In this document: in pieces, positions 34,946 through 44,176 of the stretch
Layout: each line of letters opens with the position of its first letter
How positions within the stretch are numbered: position 1 is the stretch's first letter
DNA from: Sphingomonas sp. So64.6b
Lineage (GTDB): Bacteria; Pseudomonadota; Alphaproteobacteria; Sphingomonadales; Sphingomonadaceae
Assembly (NCBI RefSeq): GCF_014171475.1
Contig: NZ_CP048817.1
Span: 3,844,001 to 3,908,000 of the forward strand
Reading direction: 5' to 3'
DNA length: 64,000 bases
Translations under genes and position numbers: made by a program
Notes under the pieces: model-generated
What the model was told of the DNA's origin: nothing
Database searches by the model: none
What the model saw: only the letters and a program-made list of their open reading frames with translations

Positions 34946-35691
34946 GCGCGCATCCCTTTCCCGCCGCCTTTGCTGACGCTGCGCCCCTGACCTATGGCCG
35001 CAGCGGCACGGCGCCCGATCTCGACAAACTCGCGCGCAAGCATCTGCCTTTGGTTCGGCGCATCGCCTGGCATGTCCATGGCAGCATGAGCAGCCTGGTC
35101 GAGGTGGAGGATCTGATCCAGATCGGCATGGTTGCGCTGGTCGAGGCGGTCAGCGGCTTCGAAGATCGCGGTCAGGTGACATTCGAACAATATCTCGTCA
35201 CGCGCGTGCGCGGATCGATGATCGACGAATTGCGCCGTCAGGCGACGTTGACGCGCGGCGCGATGCAGCGCCGCCGTGCCTTTAACGAAGCGATCAAGGC
35301 GCTGACCGCGGAGACCGGGCAGGCACCGGCCGAAACAGCCATTGCGGAGAAACTCGGCGTGACGATTGAGAAGCTCAGGATCGACTATGCGACCGCTGAA
35401 CCGCTGCGCTTCGAGCCGATCGACGACATTTATAGCGACGACAAACCATGGTTCGCGAGCGACGATCCCGATGCGTTCGAACAGCTTGCCGAGGCCGATC
35501 TGCGCGAGACGCTGATCGCGGCGATTTCGGCTTTGCCCGAACGCGAGGCGCAGGTGATCCAGCTCTATTATGTCGAGGAACTCAATCTCGAGGAGATTGG
35601 GATGGTACTGGGCGTCGGCGCCGCGCGAATCTGCCAGATCAAGAAATCGGCGCATGATCGATTGAAGAAAGTGCTCGCCAGAAAAATCTGA
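34942..35691 (+). CDS. fliA: RNA polymerase sigma-28 factor FliA
   Basis: A 249-residue flagellar sigma factor for late genes such as fliC. Region 2 shows LVEVEDLIQIGMVALVEAV and VRGSMIDELRRQ; region 4 shows LPEREAQVIQLYYVEELNLE followed by a helix-turn-helix. The start is the ATG at 34942 overlapping the flhA stop. Its antagonist FlgM is encoded 3.4 kb upstream. Confidence 0.93.
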   Translation: MSAHPFPAAFADAAPLTYGRSGTAPDLDKLARKHLPLVRRIAWHVHGSMSSLVEVEDLIQIGMVALVEAVSGFEDRGQVTFEQYLVTRVRGSMIDELRRQATLTRGAMQRRRAFNEAIKALTAETGQAPAETAIAEKLGVTIEKLRIDYATAEPLRFEPIDDIYSDDKPWFASDDPDAFEQLAEADLRETLIAAISALPEREAQVIQLYYVEELNLEEIGMVLGVGAARICQIKKSAHDRLKKVLARKI

Positions 35692-35700
35692 GGTCTCGCG

Positions 35701-36615
35701 TCAGCGCGGCAGCGCCTCGTCACCGAGACGTTCGACGAGATAGTCGATGAATACCCTCACCCGGGCGGGCATCGTCGCCCCGCCGACGAACAGTGCGTGG
35801 ATCGGCTCGCGGTCACCCGGATTGAACGCGTCGAGGATGCTCACCAGCCGGCCCGCCGCGATATCCTCGGTCACGTGGAACGTGCCGACGCGCGCGATAC
35901 CAATTCCGTCACGCGCCAGCTGAGCGACGGTCTCGCCATTGTTGGCCTCGATATTGCCCGTAACGGCCAGTTCCCGCGTGCCGCGATTGTCGCGAAACGG
36001 CCAGCCCGTCTGGTGGCGTCGAAAATTGAAGCCGATGCAATTATGCGCCAGCAGATCGTCGGGCCGTTGCGGCATGCCGTGTCGCGCGAGATAGGTCGGT
36101 GAGGCGACGACCGACCGGCCGCTATCGCCGAGGCGCCGCGCGGTCAGACTCGAATCAGCCAGTGGGCCGATGCGGATCGCGACATCCGCGCGTTCTTCCA
36201 ACAGGTCGATCACCGTATCGGTCAGACTGATATCGGCCACGATATCGGGATAGCGCGCGAGGAAATCGCCGAGCAACGGCACGACGGCGATCCGACCGTG
36301 CGCCAGCGTTGCGCTGATGCGCAACCGTCCGCGTGGCGCACCCCGATCGGCGGCGATGCGTTCGGCATCGTCGAGATCGCGCAGGATACGTTGTGCGGCG
36401 CGATGATAAGCCTCACCCTCACTGGTCAGGGCGAGCGCGCGTGTGGTGCGCACAAAGAGGCGTACGCCCAGTCGCGCTTCGAGCTTGGTCACGGTGCGGC
36501 TGACCGCCGATGGCGTGAGATTGAGGGCGCGCGCCGCCGCAGAGAAACTGCCCCGCGCGACGACCTCGGCAATAACTTCCATTTCGCCGGTTCGATCAAT
36601 CCAGTCACGCGCCAT
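35701..36615 (-). CDS. LysR-family transcriptional regulator
   Basis: A 304-residue regulator: N-terminal winged helix-turn-helix (GSFSAAARALNLTPSAVSRT) and a C-terminal effector domain (LEERADVAIRIGPLADSSLT). It diverges from the MFS transporter gene with 94 bp between starts, the standard arrangement for a LysR protein controlling its neighbour. The pair splits the flagellar locus and is probably a later insertion. Confidence 0.92.
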   Translation of the reverse strand: MARDWIDRTGEMEVIAEVVARGSFSAAARALNLTPSAVSRTVTKLEARLGVRLFVRTTRALALTSEGEAYHRAAQRILRDLDDAERIAADRGAPRGRLRISATLAHGRIAVVPLLGDFLARYPDIVADISLTDTVIDLLEERADVAIRIGPLADSSLTARRLGDSGRSVVASPTYLARHGMPQRPDDLLAHNCIGFNFRRHQTGWPFRDNRGTRELAVTGNIEANNGETVAQLARDGIGIARVGTFHVTEDIAAGRLVSILDAFNPGDREPIHALFVGGATMPARVRVFIDYLVERLGDEALPR

Positions 36616-36709
36616 TTGTGCGTTTCACTCACAGATGCTTATCAATCAGTCAGCCTACAGCTTTAATCACGTGACGACCATATCCACGGCTCGCAGGGAG
36701 TCGTTCCGT

Positions 36710-37885
36710 ATGAAGATCAATCCACCCATTCTCGCGCTGGCCGTCGGCGCCTTCGGCATCGGCGTAACGGAGTTCGCGCCGATGGGCCTGTTGCCGATCA
36801 TGGCGACCGACCTTGGCGTCTCGATCCCAACCGCCGGTCTGCTGGTCAGTGCCTATGCATTGGGCGTGCTGCTCTGTGCGCCGCTGATGACGCTGACCAC
36901 CGCGCGGGTGCCGCGCAAGACGTTGCTGATCGCGCTGATGGGCATCTTCACGATCGGCAATCTGCTGTCGGCACTGTCCGGCGGTTACGCGATGTTGATG
37001 GCCGCGCGGATCATCACGTCGATGACGCATGGCGCATTCTTCGGTGTGGGATCGATCGTCGCGGCAAGCGTGGTGCCGGCCAACAAGCGTGCCGGCGCGG
37101 TCGCGGCGATGTTCATGGGCCTGACCATCGCCAATGTCGCCGGTGTGCCGGCCGCGTCCTGGATTGGCGAAGTCGCCGGATGGCGCGCGGCGTTCTTCGG
37201 TATCGCTGGCCTTGGTGTCCTGGCGATGACAGCGCTGTGGCTCGCCGTGCCTTATGCAAAGCTGACCGAGACAGCGGATATGCGCGCCGAACTGCGTGTC
37301 CTGAAACGCCCGCAAGTGCTCACCGCGCTCGCGCTGACCGTGATCGGCTCAGGCGCGATGTTCACCGTGTTCACCTATATCGCGCCGATCCTGCGCGAAG
37401 AAACCCATGCCTCGGTCGCCTTCATCACCGCCATGCTCGCGGTCTATGGCATCGGCCTGACCGTCGGCAACTGGCTCGGCGGGCGTTATGCCGACCGCTC
37501 GATCGACGGCACGTTGATCGCTGTGCTCGCCGCACTGACCGGCTTGCTGCTGTTGTTCGCGGTGACGATGCACTGGCCGGTACCCGCCGCGCTATCGATC
37601 TTCGCCTGGGGCGTGGCGACTTTTGCGCTGGTGCCGCCGTTGCAGATGCGCGTGATGGCCGCCGCGTCGGACGCGCCCAATCTGGCCAGCGCGATGAACA
37701 TCGGCGCGTTCAACCTCGGCAATGCGATCGGCGCTGCGATCGGCGGCGCGGTGATCAGCCTGGGTCTGGGTTATGTCGCCGTCTCGATCGCCGGCGCGAT
37801 CGTCGCCGGCGCCGCACTCGTCCTGGCGCTGGCGACGCGAGGGCAGGACATCGCTGTCGCAGAGCCGGTCGTCTGCGCTACGTGA
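36710..37885 (+). CDS. MFS transporter, DHA1 (AraJ/YdhP-like)
   Basis: A 391-residue, twelve-helix permease. It begins LALAVGAFGIGVTEFAPMGL and has the loop region LMTLTTARVPRKTLLIALMG typical of sugar-efflux or drug-efflux DHA1 members. The ATG at 36710 has GGGAG about 9 nt upstream; the open frame back to 36443 is not credible. The substrate is unknown. Likely controlled by the divergent LysR regulator and ended by the hairpin at 37893. Confidence 0.9.
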   Translation: MKINPPILALAVGAFGIGVTEFAPMGLLPIMATDLGVSIPTAGLLVSAYALGVLLCAPLMTLTTARVPRKTLLIALMGIFTIGNLLSALSGGYAMLMAARIITSMTHGAFFGVGSIVAASVVPANKRAGAVAAMFMGLTIANVAGVPAASWIGEVAGWRAAFFGIAGLGVLAMTALWLAVPYAKLTETADMRAELRVLKRPQVLTALALTVIGSGAMFTVFTYIAPILREETHASVAFITAMLAVYGIGLTVGNWLGGRYADRSIDGTLIAVLAALTGLLLLFAVTMHWPVPAALSIFAWGVATFALVPPLQMRVMAAASDAPNLASAMNIGAFNLGNAIGAAIGGAVISLGLGYVAVSIAGAIVAGAALVLALATRGQDIAVAEPVVCAT

Positions 37886-37892
37886 AAATGCT

Positions 37893-37926
37893 AAAAACCC
37901 CGGCGGTCTTGCGACCACCGGGGTTT
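37893..37926. terminator. Bidirectional intrinsic terminator between MFS gene and fliC
   Basis: A perfect stem AAAACCCCGG / CCGGGGTTTT with an inner GGTC-TTGC-GACC hairpin. T runs follow on both strands, so it can end both the MFS and the fliC transcripts. Confidence 0.88.
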
Positions 37927-38010
37927 TCAGTTGCCCGCCTCCTTGCGGAGAAGAGCCCGGTCGGCGCCGACACCCTATAGGGGGGCGGTGCCGGCGCCGT
38001 AGCCGTTAAC

Positions 38011-38829
38011 TTAACGCAGCAGCGACAGAACGCCCTGCTGGCTCTGGTTCGCCTGTGCGAGCATCGCGGTCGATGCCTGGCTCAGGATCTGCGCCTTGGC
38101 GAGGTTGGTCGTTTCGGCCGAGAAGTCGGCGTCTTCGATCCGGCTGCGCGCGTCGGTCAGGTTCGTGACGTTCGAAGTCAGGTTGTTGACCACCGACTGC
38201 AGGCGGTTCTGCGACGCACCAAGCGATGCACGCTTGGTCGACACGACACCGAGTGCGGTATCAACGGTAGCGAGCGCGGCATCGGCATCGGTCGAGGTGG
38301 CGACGGTCACCGCAGCAACGCCGGTCAGCGTGACGGCGGTCAGCGCGAGATCGACGGTGTCGCCCGAGTTCGCACCGGTCTGGATCGAAACCGTGCCCGA
38401 CGTGCCCGCCGAACCGTCGAAAAGCTTGACGCCGTTGAATTCGGTGTTCGAGACGATGTCGGCGATCTGCGTGCGCAGTTCGGTGACTTCGGTCTGCAGG
38501 TTGGTGCGGTCGTCGTCCGAATAGGTGCCGGAAGCCGACTGAACCGCGAGTTCACGAACGCGCTGCAGCATGTTGGTGACTTCGCCGAGCGCGCCTTCAG
38601 CCGTCTGCGCCATCGACATACCGTCGTTCGCATTGCGAACGGCCTGGTTCATGCCGCGGATCTGCGACGTCATCGACGATGCGATGGCGAGGCCGGCGGC
38701 GTCGTCCTTTGCCGAGTTGATACGTTTGCCGGTCGACAGGCGCTCGATGCTCTGCTGCAGGTTCAGGTTTGCCGCGGTCGAAGCGTTCGAAGCGCGCAGC
38801 GAACCGATATTGGTTCCGATAACAGTCAT
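38011..38829 (-). CDS. fliC: Flagellin
   Basis: A 272-residue filament subunit. The D0/D1 ends are well conserved: [40 protein letters not shown] and the C-terminal [20 protein letters not shown]. The middle is short and Thr/Ala-rich, so the outer D2/D3 domains are absent, giving a small flagellin. GGAG lies 8 nt before the ATG. No clear sigma-28 or sigma-54 promoter was found in the 294-bp upstream gap. Confidence 0.96.
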   Translation of the reverse strand: MTVIGTNIGSLRASNASTAANLNLQQSIERLSTGKRINSAKDDAAGLAIASSMTSQIRGMNQAVRNANDGMSMAQTAEGALGEVTNMLQRVRELAVQSASGTYSDDDRTNLQTEVTELRTQIADIVSNTEFNGVKLFDGSAGTSGTVSIQTGANSGDTVDLALTAVTLTGVAAVTVATSTDADAALATVDTALGVVSTKRASLGASQNRLQSVVNNLTSNVTNLTDARSRIEDADFSAETTNLAKAQILSQASTAMLAQANQSQQGVLSLLR

Positions 38830-39066
38830 GTCAAAATCTCCATTATGACTCTGACGATCCCCGCCGCCCCCAAGCGGAGGGCTGAGCCGTCAAGCCATAG
38901 AACGACCGGCCGGCGACGGGATTAAGCACTTTTGCAAACCATCATCGAAAATCATTTTCGTGCCGGCGCTTTGCCTGCCGTCGAGCCAGGACGCCGCGCA
39001 CGGGAGCACGCTCGCGCGTGAGGGCGGGACGTGCGCCCGGAAATATTTTGCCGGGCGGCAACGTGT

Positions 39067-39083
39067 TTAACGGGTCGTTTACC
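39067..39083 (+). promoter_or_regulatory. CtrA-like box upstream of the FlbD-like regulator gene
   Basis: TTAACGGGTCGTTTACC fits TTAA-N7-TTAA with one change and shares TTAAC-N6-WTKACC with the boxes at 6282 and 54242. It ends 40 bp before the ATG, where a CtrA-controlled class II flagellar promoter would be expected. Confidence 0.5.
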
Positions 39084-39123
39084 ATCACGACCGCATGTCT
39101 CCTCGCCTCGAAGGGGGAAGTCC

Positions 39124-40398
39124 ATGCGTTCCATCGTTCCATCAGCTGCAGTGCTCCGGCAGAAATATGCCCTGGTATCGTCGTTGCGCTCGCAAGGCTT
39201 CACGGTGCGGTCGTTCGAGGATGGCCGGACGCAGCCTGGCGACCTGTTCCTGATCGCGGAAGGTGAAGTGCCGCCCGCCCCCGCACGCACGGTGATCATC
39301 GGCGACAAGGGCCGCCATGTCAGCCCCTCGCGCGACGGCAGCCCGGCACGCATCGCCTTCTCCTCCGAAGATGCCGCCGTCGGTAACGGCTTTGTCCGCG
39401 CGCTGGTCGCCGGGGCTGAGACGCCAACTGCCGCCGACCCCGAGAGCCTCGCCCTTTATGCGCTCGCCGAGCGCGTTGCCGCTGCCGACATCACCGTGCT
39501 GATCAATGGTCCGACCGGCACCGGCAAGGAAGTGCTCGCGCGGCATATCCATCTTTCTTCCGACCGCCGCGACGGCCCGTTCATCGCGATCAATTGCGCA
39601 GCGCTACCCGAAACGATGCTCGAAGCCTTGCTGTTCGGCCATCAGAAAGGCGCGTTCACCGGCGCGTCCTCGGGCGGCGAAGGTTTTTTTCGCGCTGCCA
39701 ATGGTGGCACGCTGCTGCTCGACGAGATCGCGGAGATGCCGATCCAGCTCCAGGCCAAATTGCTCCGCGCGTTGCAGGAGCGTGAGGTCGTGCCGATCGG
39801 TGCCTCGACCCCGCAAGCGATCGACGTCCGCGTCATCGCCTGCGCCAACCGCGACCTGCAGACCGAAGTCGCCGAAGGCCGGTTCCGCGCCGATCTCTAT
39901 TACCGTCTGTCGGTCTTCCCGCTTCATACCAAGCCGCTCAACGAGCGTCGCCAGGACATTCCCGCGCTCGCCGCGACGATGATCCTGCGCCATGCCGGTA
40001 ACCGCGTGTCGGTGCCATGGCCCGACGCCGCGGCGATCGAGGCACTGGTCCGCCATGACTGGCCCGGCAATGTGCGCGAACTCGAAAACGTCATCCAGCG
40101 CGCATTGCTGTTCGCCGCCGGCGACACGATCGGCCCCGAGCATATCGTGTTCGACCGCGCGCCGACACCGCTAGCCGCCAATGATCAACCGGTGGCCACC
40201 CCGACGACCCTGGGCAACATCGTCCAGATGCATGAATTCCAGGCGATCCGCGAAACGCTCGTCGCGTGCGGCGGCAGTCGGATCGAAACCGCAAAGCGGC
40301 TCGGCATTTCGGAGCGCACCTTGCGCTATCGTCTCGCCAAGGCGCGCGAACAGGGTGAGGACATCACCCGCCATCATAATCAGGCGGCATCGGCATGA
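39124..40398 (+). CDS. flbD: Sigma-54-dependent flagellar regulator (FlbD-like)
   Basis: A 424-residue AAA+ activator. Residues 1-100 look like a degenerate receiver domain with no clear phospho-Asp. The AAA+ core has Walker A GPTGTGKE (129-136), the sigma-54 contact loop GAFTGA (176-181) and Walker B GGTLLLDE; a Fis-type helix-turn-helix ends the protein (IETAKRLGISERTLRYRLAK). AAGGGGG precedes the ATG. It overlaps fliE by 4 bp and presumably activates the sigma-54 promoters at 29160, 29321, 31911 and 45909. Confidence 0.9.
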   Translation: MRSIVPSAAVLRQKYALVSSLRSQGFTVRSFEDGRTQPGDLFLIAEGEVPPAPARTVIIGDKGRHVSPSRDGSPARIAFSSEDAAVGNGFVRALVAGAETPTAADPESLALYALAERVAAADITVLINGPTGTGKEVLARHIHLSSDRRDGPFIAINCAALPETMLEALLFGHQKGAFTGASSGGEGFFRAANGGTLLLDEIAEMPIQLQAKLLRALQEREVVPIGASTPQAIDVRVIACANRDLQTEVAEGRFRADLYYRLSVFPLHTKPLNERRQDIPALAATMILRHAGNRVSVPWPDAAAIEALVRHDWPGNVRELENVIQRALLFAAGDTIGPEHIVFDRAPTPLAANDQPVATPTTLGNIVQMHEFQAIRETLVACGGSRIETAKRLGISERTLRYRLAKAREQGEDITRHHNQAASA

Positions 40399-40757
40399 GC
40401 GCGATCGGCAGTGTCGGCGGCGCGACTGGCGTCGATCGGGTGATGGCGCTTCGCGCCCAGATTCTCGAACGCAATCAGGCGCTGCAACGCGCCAACACCT
40501 CGGCGGGCGCCACTACCGGCGTGACCGAGACGAAGCCGACCAGCTTCGCCGCGACGATGGAAGACGCGCTGAAAAGCGTCAACCAGGGCCAAGCCAAGGC
40601 CGGCGAATTGTCCGCCGCATACGAACGCGGTGAAACGATCGACATCGCCAAGGTGATGCTCGCCCGTCAACAAGCTTCGGTCGGCTTCGAGGCGACCCTG
40701 CAGGTCCGCAACAAACTCCTGTCCGCCTATAAGGACATTATGAGCATGCCGGTATAA
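40395..40757 (+). CDS. fliE: Flagellar MS-ring/rod junction protein FliE
   Basis: A 120-residue protein linking the MS ring to the rod. The family motif FAATMEDALKSVNQGQAKAG and the C-terminal LQVRNKLLSAYKDIMSMPV are clear. It is translationally coupled to flbD and followed 3 bp later by fliF. Confidence 0.92.
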   Translation: MSAIGSVGGATGVDRVMALRAQILERNQALQRANTSAGATTGVTETKPTSFAATMEDALKSVNQGQAKAGELSAAYERGETIDIAKVMLARQQASVGFEATLQVRNKLLSAYKDIMSMPV

Positions 40758-40760
40758 ACC

Positions 40761-42431
40761 ATGAGCAACGCCCTCACCCCGCAATCGAATTCGTCCCTTC
40801 CGGAGCGTTTCGCCAATCCGCTGCAGCAGATCTCCGGTCTGCTCGCCCAACCCGCGGTGCGCCGCAGCCTGCCGATGATTCTGATGGTCGGCCTGATCGC
40901 CGCCGCTGTGCTGGCATGGATGACGTTCAGCGCGGCACCGCAGAAAACCTTGTTCGCGCAGCTCAGCGACGCCGACAAGGGTTCGGTGACGCAAGCGCTC
41001 GATCAGGCGAACATCTCCAGCCGCATCGATAGCGGTTCGGGCGCTTTGACCGTCGATGAAGACGATTATTCCCGCGCCCGCATCCTCCTCGCGGGGCAAG
41101 GCCTGCCCAAGGCGACACCGGGCGGCTATGCGATCCTCGACCAGCTGCCGATGGGCGTTAGCCGCGCGGTCGAAGGCGAACGCTTGCGCCAGGCCCGCGA
41201 AACCGAACTCGCCCGCTCGATCGAGGAAATCGATTCGGTCGCCGAAGCGCGCGTGCACCTTGCGACACCGGAAGCATCGGTGTTCGTCCGCGACAATGCC
41301 GCGCCATCGGCATCGGTCATCCTCAAGCTCCAGACCGGGCGTAGCCTCGCCGATTCGCAGGTCTCGTCGATCATCAACCTCGTCGCCTCTTCAGTACCGG
41401 GAATGAAGTCCGACGCGGTGACGATCGTCGATCAGATGGGTGGGCTGCTGACCAAGGGCGCCAACCAAAGCGCGTCGGGCATCGCCAGCGACGAACGCAT
41501 CGCCTTTCAGCGCCGCGTCGAGGACAAATATCGTGCGCAGGTCGTGCAGCTGCTCACGCCGCTGCTTGGCGCGGGCAATTTCACCACCGAAATCCAGGCG
41601 GATGTCGATCTGAACGAAACTCAGGCGACGCGCGAAAGCTATGAGAAGCAGGGCGCTCTGCGCGCCGAACAAGGCAACTGGACCGGCAATCAGAAGGGCG
41701 ATTCCACGCAACCCGGCGGCATTCCCGGCGCATTGTCCAACACCCCCGCGCCGCCATCAACAATCTCATCACCCGCCGCCGACGCGGCAGCCGCTGCTGC
41801 CAAACCGGGTGCTACGCCGGCTGCCCCCGGCGCACCCGCTGCCGAACAGCCGGTGAAGCAGAGCGATCAGTTCGCCCGCGCCTATGACCTCGGCAAAGAA
41901 GTCTCAGTCAGCCGCACCGCGCCCGGTGCGATCACCCGGCTGTCGGTAGCCGTGCTGCTGCGCGATCCGGAGGCCGGCAAGCCGCGCAGCCCGGTCGAAA
42001 TCCAGCAGATCACCCAGCTCGTCCAGACCGCCGTCGGTTACAGCCAGCCGCGCGGCGACCAGGTGACGGTGATCAGCCGCAAGTTCGCCGGCGCCGCGAC
42101 GGTCGACGACAAGCAACCCTGGTATGATGCCGGCTGGCTGCCCGTAGTCGCCCGCAACGTCACCGCGATCGTCATCGCGATGCTCGTTCTGATGCTCGGC
42201 GTCCGTCCGCTCGCCCGTGCGCTGATGAAGAAACGCGACGACGCGACGCCCCGCCTCGCGCTGGGTCGTGATCTGGGCGGCACAGGCCAACCGCAAATGG
42301 CGTCATCGGTAAGCATCGACGCGATCGACGGCGCACAGAATTACGACGACCGCATCGGCATGGTGCGCGGCTTCACCCGCGATAACCCGGCCCGCGCCGC
42401 GCTCGCCGTCAGGGATATGATCAAGTCATGA
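40761..42431 (+). CDS. fliF: Flagellar MS-ring protein FliF
   Basis: A 556-residue membrane ring protein. Two helices (about residues 34-54 and 464-484) flank the ring-building domains; YSRARILLAGQGLPKATPGG and TPEASVFVRDNAAPSASVIL are typical. A Pro/Ala-rich insert lies at about 320-370. The C-terminal tail is the FliG-binding segment. It overlaps fliG by 4 bp. Confidence 0.96.
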   Translation: MSNALTPQSNSSLPERFANPLQQISGLLAQPAVRRSLPMILMVGLIAAAVLAWMTFSAAPQKTLFAQLSDADKGSVTQALDQANISSRIDSGSGALTVDEDDYSRARILLAGQGLPKATPGGYAILDQLPMGVSRAVEGERLRQARETELARSIEEIDSVAEARVHLATPEASVFVRDNAAPSASVILKLQTGRSLADSQVSSIINLVASSVPGMKSDAVTIVDQMGGLLTKGANQSASGIASDERIAFQRRVEDKYRAQVVQLLTPLLGAGNFTTEIQADVDLNETQATRESYEKQGALRAEQGNWTGNQKGDSTQPGGIPGALSNTPAPPSTISSPAADAAAAAAKPGATPAAPGAPAAEQPVKQSDQFARAYDLGKEVSVSRTAPGAITRLSVAVLLRDPEAGKPRSPVEIQQITQLVQTAVGYSQPRGDQVTVISRKFAGAATVDDKQPWYDAGWLPVVARNVTAIVIAMLVLMLGVRPLARALMKKRDDATPRLALGRDLGGTGQPQMASSVSIDAIDGAQNYDDRIGMVRGFTRDNPARAALAVRDMIKS

Positions 42432-43435
42432 CCGCGCCCTTTCGCAACTATACCGGCGTCGAACGCGCCGCCGTGCTGATGATGCTGGTCGGCGAGGAAG
42501 AAGCCGCGGCAATCCTGCAGAAGCTCGACCCCGAAGAGGTTCGCCAGCTCGGCAAGGCGATGTTCGCCGTCGCCGATGTCAGCGAGAGCGAAGTCGAATT
42601 CGTGCTCGACGATTTCGTCGGCAAGGCGCGTGAGCGTACCGGCATCACGTTCGATCCGCGCCCGCAGATTGAGGCGGTGATGACCCGCGCGCTGGGCCAG
42701 GAAAAGGCCGACAGCGTACTCGCCCGGATCATTCCGACCGAGGATGCCTGCCAGATCGACCTGCTTGACTGGCTCGACGCCGGAGAGATCGCCGGCATGA
42801 TCGAAAAGGAGCATCCGCAGATCGCTGCCGTGCTGATCGCCAATCTCGATCCGAATGTCGGTGCTCAGGTGCTTGAGCTGCTGCCCGATGCGGCGCAGCC
42901 CGACATTCTTCACCGCATCGCGCGGCTTGGCCCGATCACGCCCGAGGCGATCGAAACGCTGACCACGATGCTTGCCGGGCGCGCCGGGTCGGCCAAGCAA
43001 TCTGCCGGCCTGACGCTCGGCGGAACGCGCGACGCCGCCAAGATTCTGTCGAGCGGTCGCAAGGCGACCGAGCAGCGCGTTATGCCGAAGCTGTTCAAGA
43101 TCGACCGCGAAGTTGCCAAGGCGATCGAAGAGGCGATGTTCGTGTTCGACAATCTGCTTGAGCTCGACGATAAGAATCTGGGCACACTGATCCGCAACAT
43201 CGATGGCGATATCCTGACCCGCGCACTGAAGGGCGTCGACGAAAGCGTTCGCGCTCGCTTCCTGGGTTGCATGTCGAGCCGCGCCGCCGATGGCATCCGC
43301 GACGAGATGGAAGCCCGTGGCCCGATGAAACTCAGCGAGGTGCTCGAGGCGCAGAAGGTGATTATCCAGATCGCGCGCAACCTCGCCAAAGACGGCACGA
43401 TCATGATGGGCGGCGGCGAGGATGACTATGTCTGA
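42428..43435 (+). CDS. fliG: Flagellar motor switch protein FliG
   Basis: A 335-residue rotor protein contacting the stators. N-terminal (GVERAAVLMMLVGEEEAAAI), middle (EHPQIAAVLIANLDPNVGAQ) and C-terminal torque helix region (FLGCMSSRAADGIRDEME) are all present at usual length. Confidence 0.96.
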   Translation: MTAPFRNYTGVERAAVLMMLVGEEEAAAILQKLDPEEVRQLGKAMFAVADVSESEVEFVLDDFVGKARERTGITFDPRPQIEAVMTRALGQEKADSVLARIIPTEDACQIDLLDWLDAGEIAGMIEKEHPQIAAVLIANLDPNVGAQVLELLPDAAQPDILHRIARLGPITPEAIETLTTMLAGRAGSAKQSAGLTLGGTRDAAKILSSGRKATEQRVMPKLFKIDREVAKAIEEAMFVFDNLLELDDKNLGTLIRNIDGDILTRALKGVDESVRARFLGCMSSRAADGIRDEMEARGPMKLSEVLEAQKVIIQIARNLAKDGTIMMGGGEDDYV

Positions 43436-44153
43436 TTTCGCCCCCGGTTTCTCCGCGCGTCACAATGCCGCGGCACAGATACTGCACCAGGCCTTCTCAC
43501 TGCCCGATGAAGGATTTGCGCCGTCGGATCTACGCGCCCGCGCCAAGCCGTCGGGTCCGGTGCCCTTCTCGCCGCAGGTCAATCCAAAGCATTTCGAACC
43601 GGCCGATCCCAATTCCAACCCGACCGAAGGATGGGACCCGTTCGATACGGGCACGCCATCCGGGTTCATCGATCCGATCGAAAGCGCCCATGCCGCCGGT
43701 TTTGCCGAAGGCGTCGCGGCCACGCTTGCCGAGAGCAATGAAGCGGGCGAACGCGACCGAGCGCTGCTCGCCGAGCTTGCCGCGGCGCTACGTGCCGACG
43801 ATCGGCTCGACCGCGAACGCATGGCGCGCCAGTTACGTCAAACCGTGCTTTTCCTCGTCTCCAGACTGGTCGGCGAGGTCGGCATCGCGCCCGATATCCT
43901 TGCCGGCCGCATCGACGCCGCCGCCGACATCCTCGCCGACAGCGCCGAATCGGCGATGCTCCGGGTCAATCCCGACGATGTCGCGCTGCTCGAAGGCAAA
44001 TTGCCCCGGACCGTGTTCGCAGTCGGCGATCCCGCCGTCGCGCGCGGTGGCTTCGTGCTCGAATCAGCGTCGACCATTGTCGAGGATGGCCCCGAGCTAT
44101 GGCTCGAACAGCTCGCACTCGCGATCGACCGCGTCGCCGTACCGCCCAAATAA
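43428..44153 (+). CDS. fliH: Flagellar assembly protein FliH
   Basis: A 241-residue regulator of the FliI ATPase. The N-terminal part is Pro-rich; a helical segment (ERDRALLAELAAALRADDRL) leads to the FliH/HrpE-like C-terminal domain (LRVNPDDVALLEGKLP, ARGGFVLESASTIVEDG). I prefer the ATG at 43428 (GAGG 6 nt upstream) over 43422; both overlap fliG. Confidence 0.85.
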   Translation: MSDFAPGFSARHNAAAQILHQAFSLPDEGFAPSDLRARAKPSGPVPFSPQVNPKHFEPADPNSNPTEGWDPFDTGTPSGFIDPIESAHAAGFAEGVAATLAESNEAGERDRALLAELAAALRADDRLDRERMARQLRQTVLFLVSRLVGEVGIAPDILAGRIDAAADILADSAESAMLRVNPDDVALLEGKLPRTVFAVGDPAVARGGFVLESASTIVEDGPELWLEQLALAIDRVAVPPK

Positions 44154-44176
44154 CCCGCCAGAATGAAACGGCCCGC

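Noticed and set aside
38830..39066. Sigma-28 or sigma-54 promoter for fliC
   Set aside because: Minus-strand CGGCACG near 38960 lacks a TTGC partner at correct spacing, and no convincing sigma-28 -35/-10 pair was found; I did not assign one.
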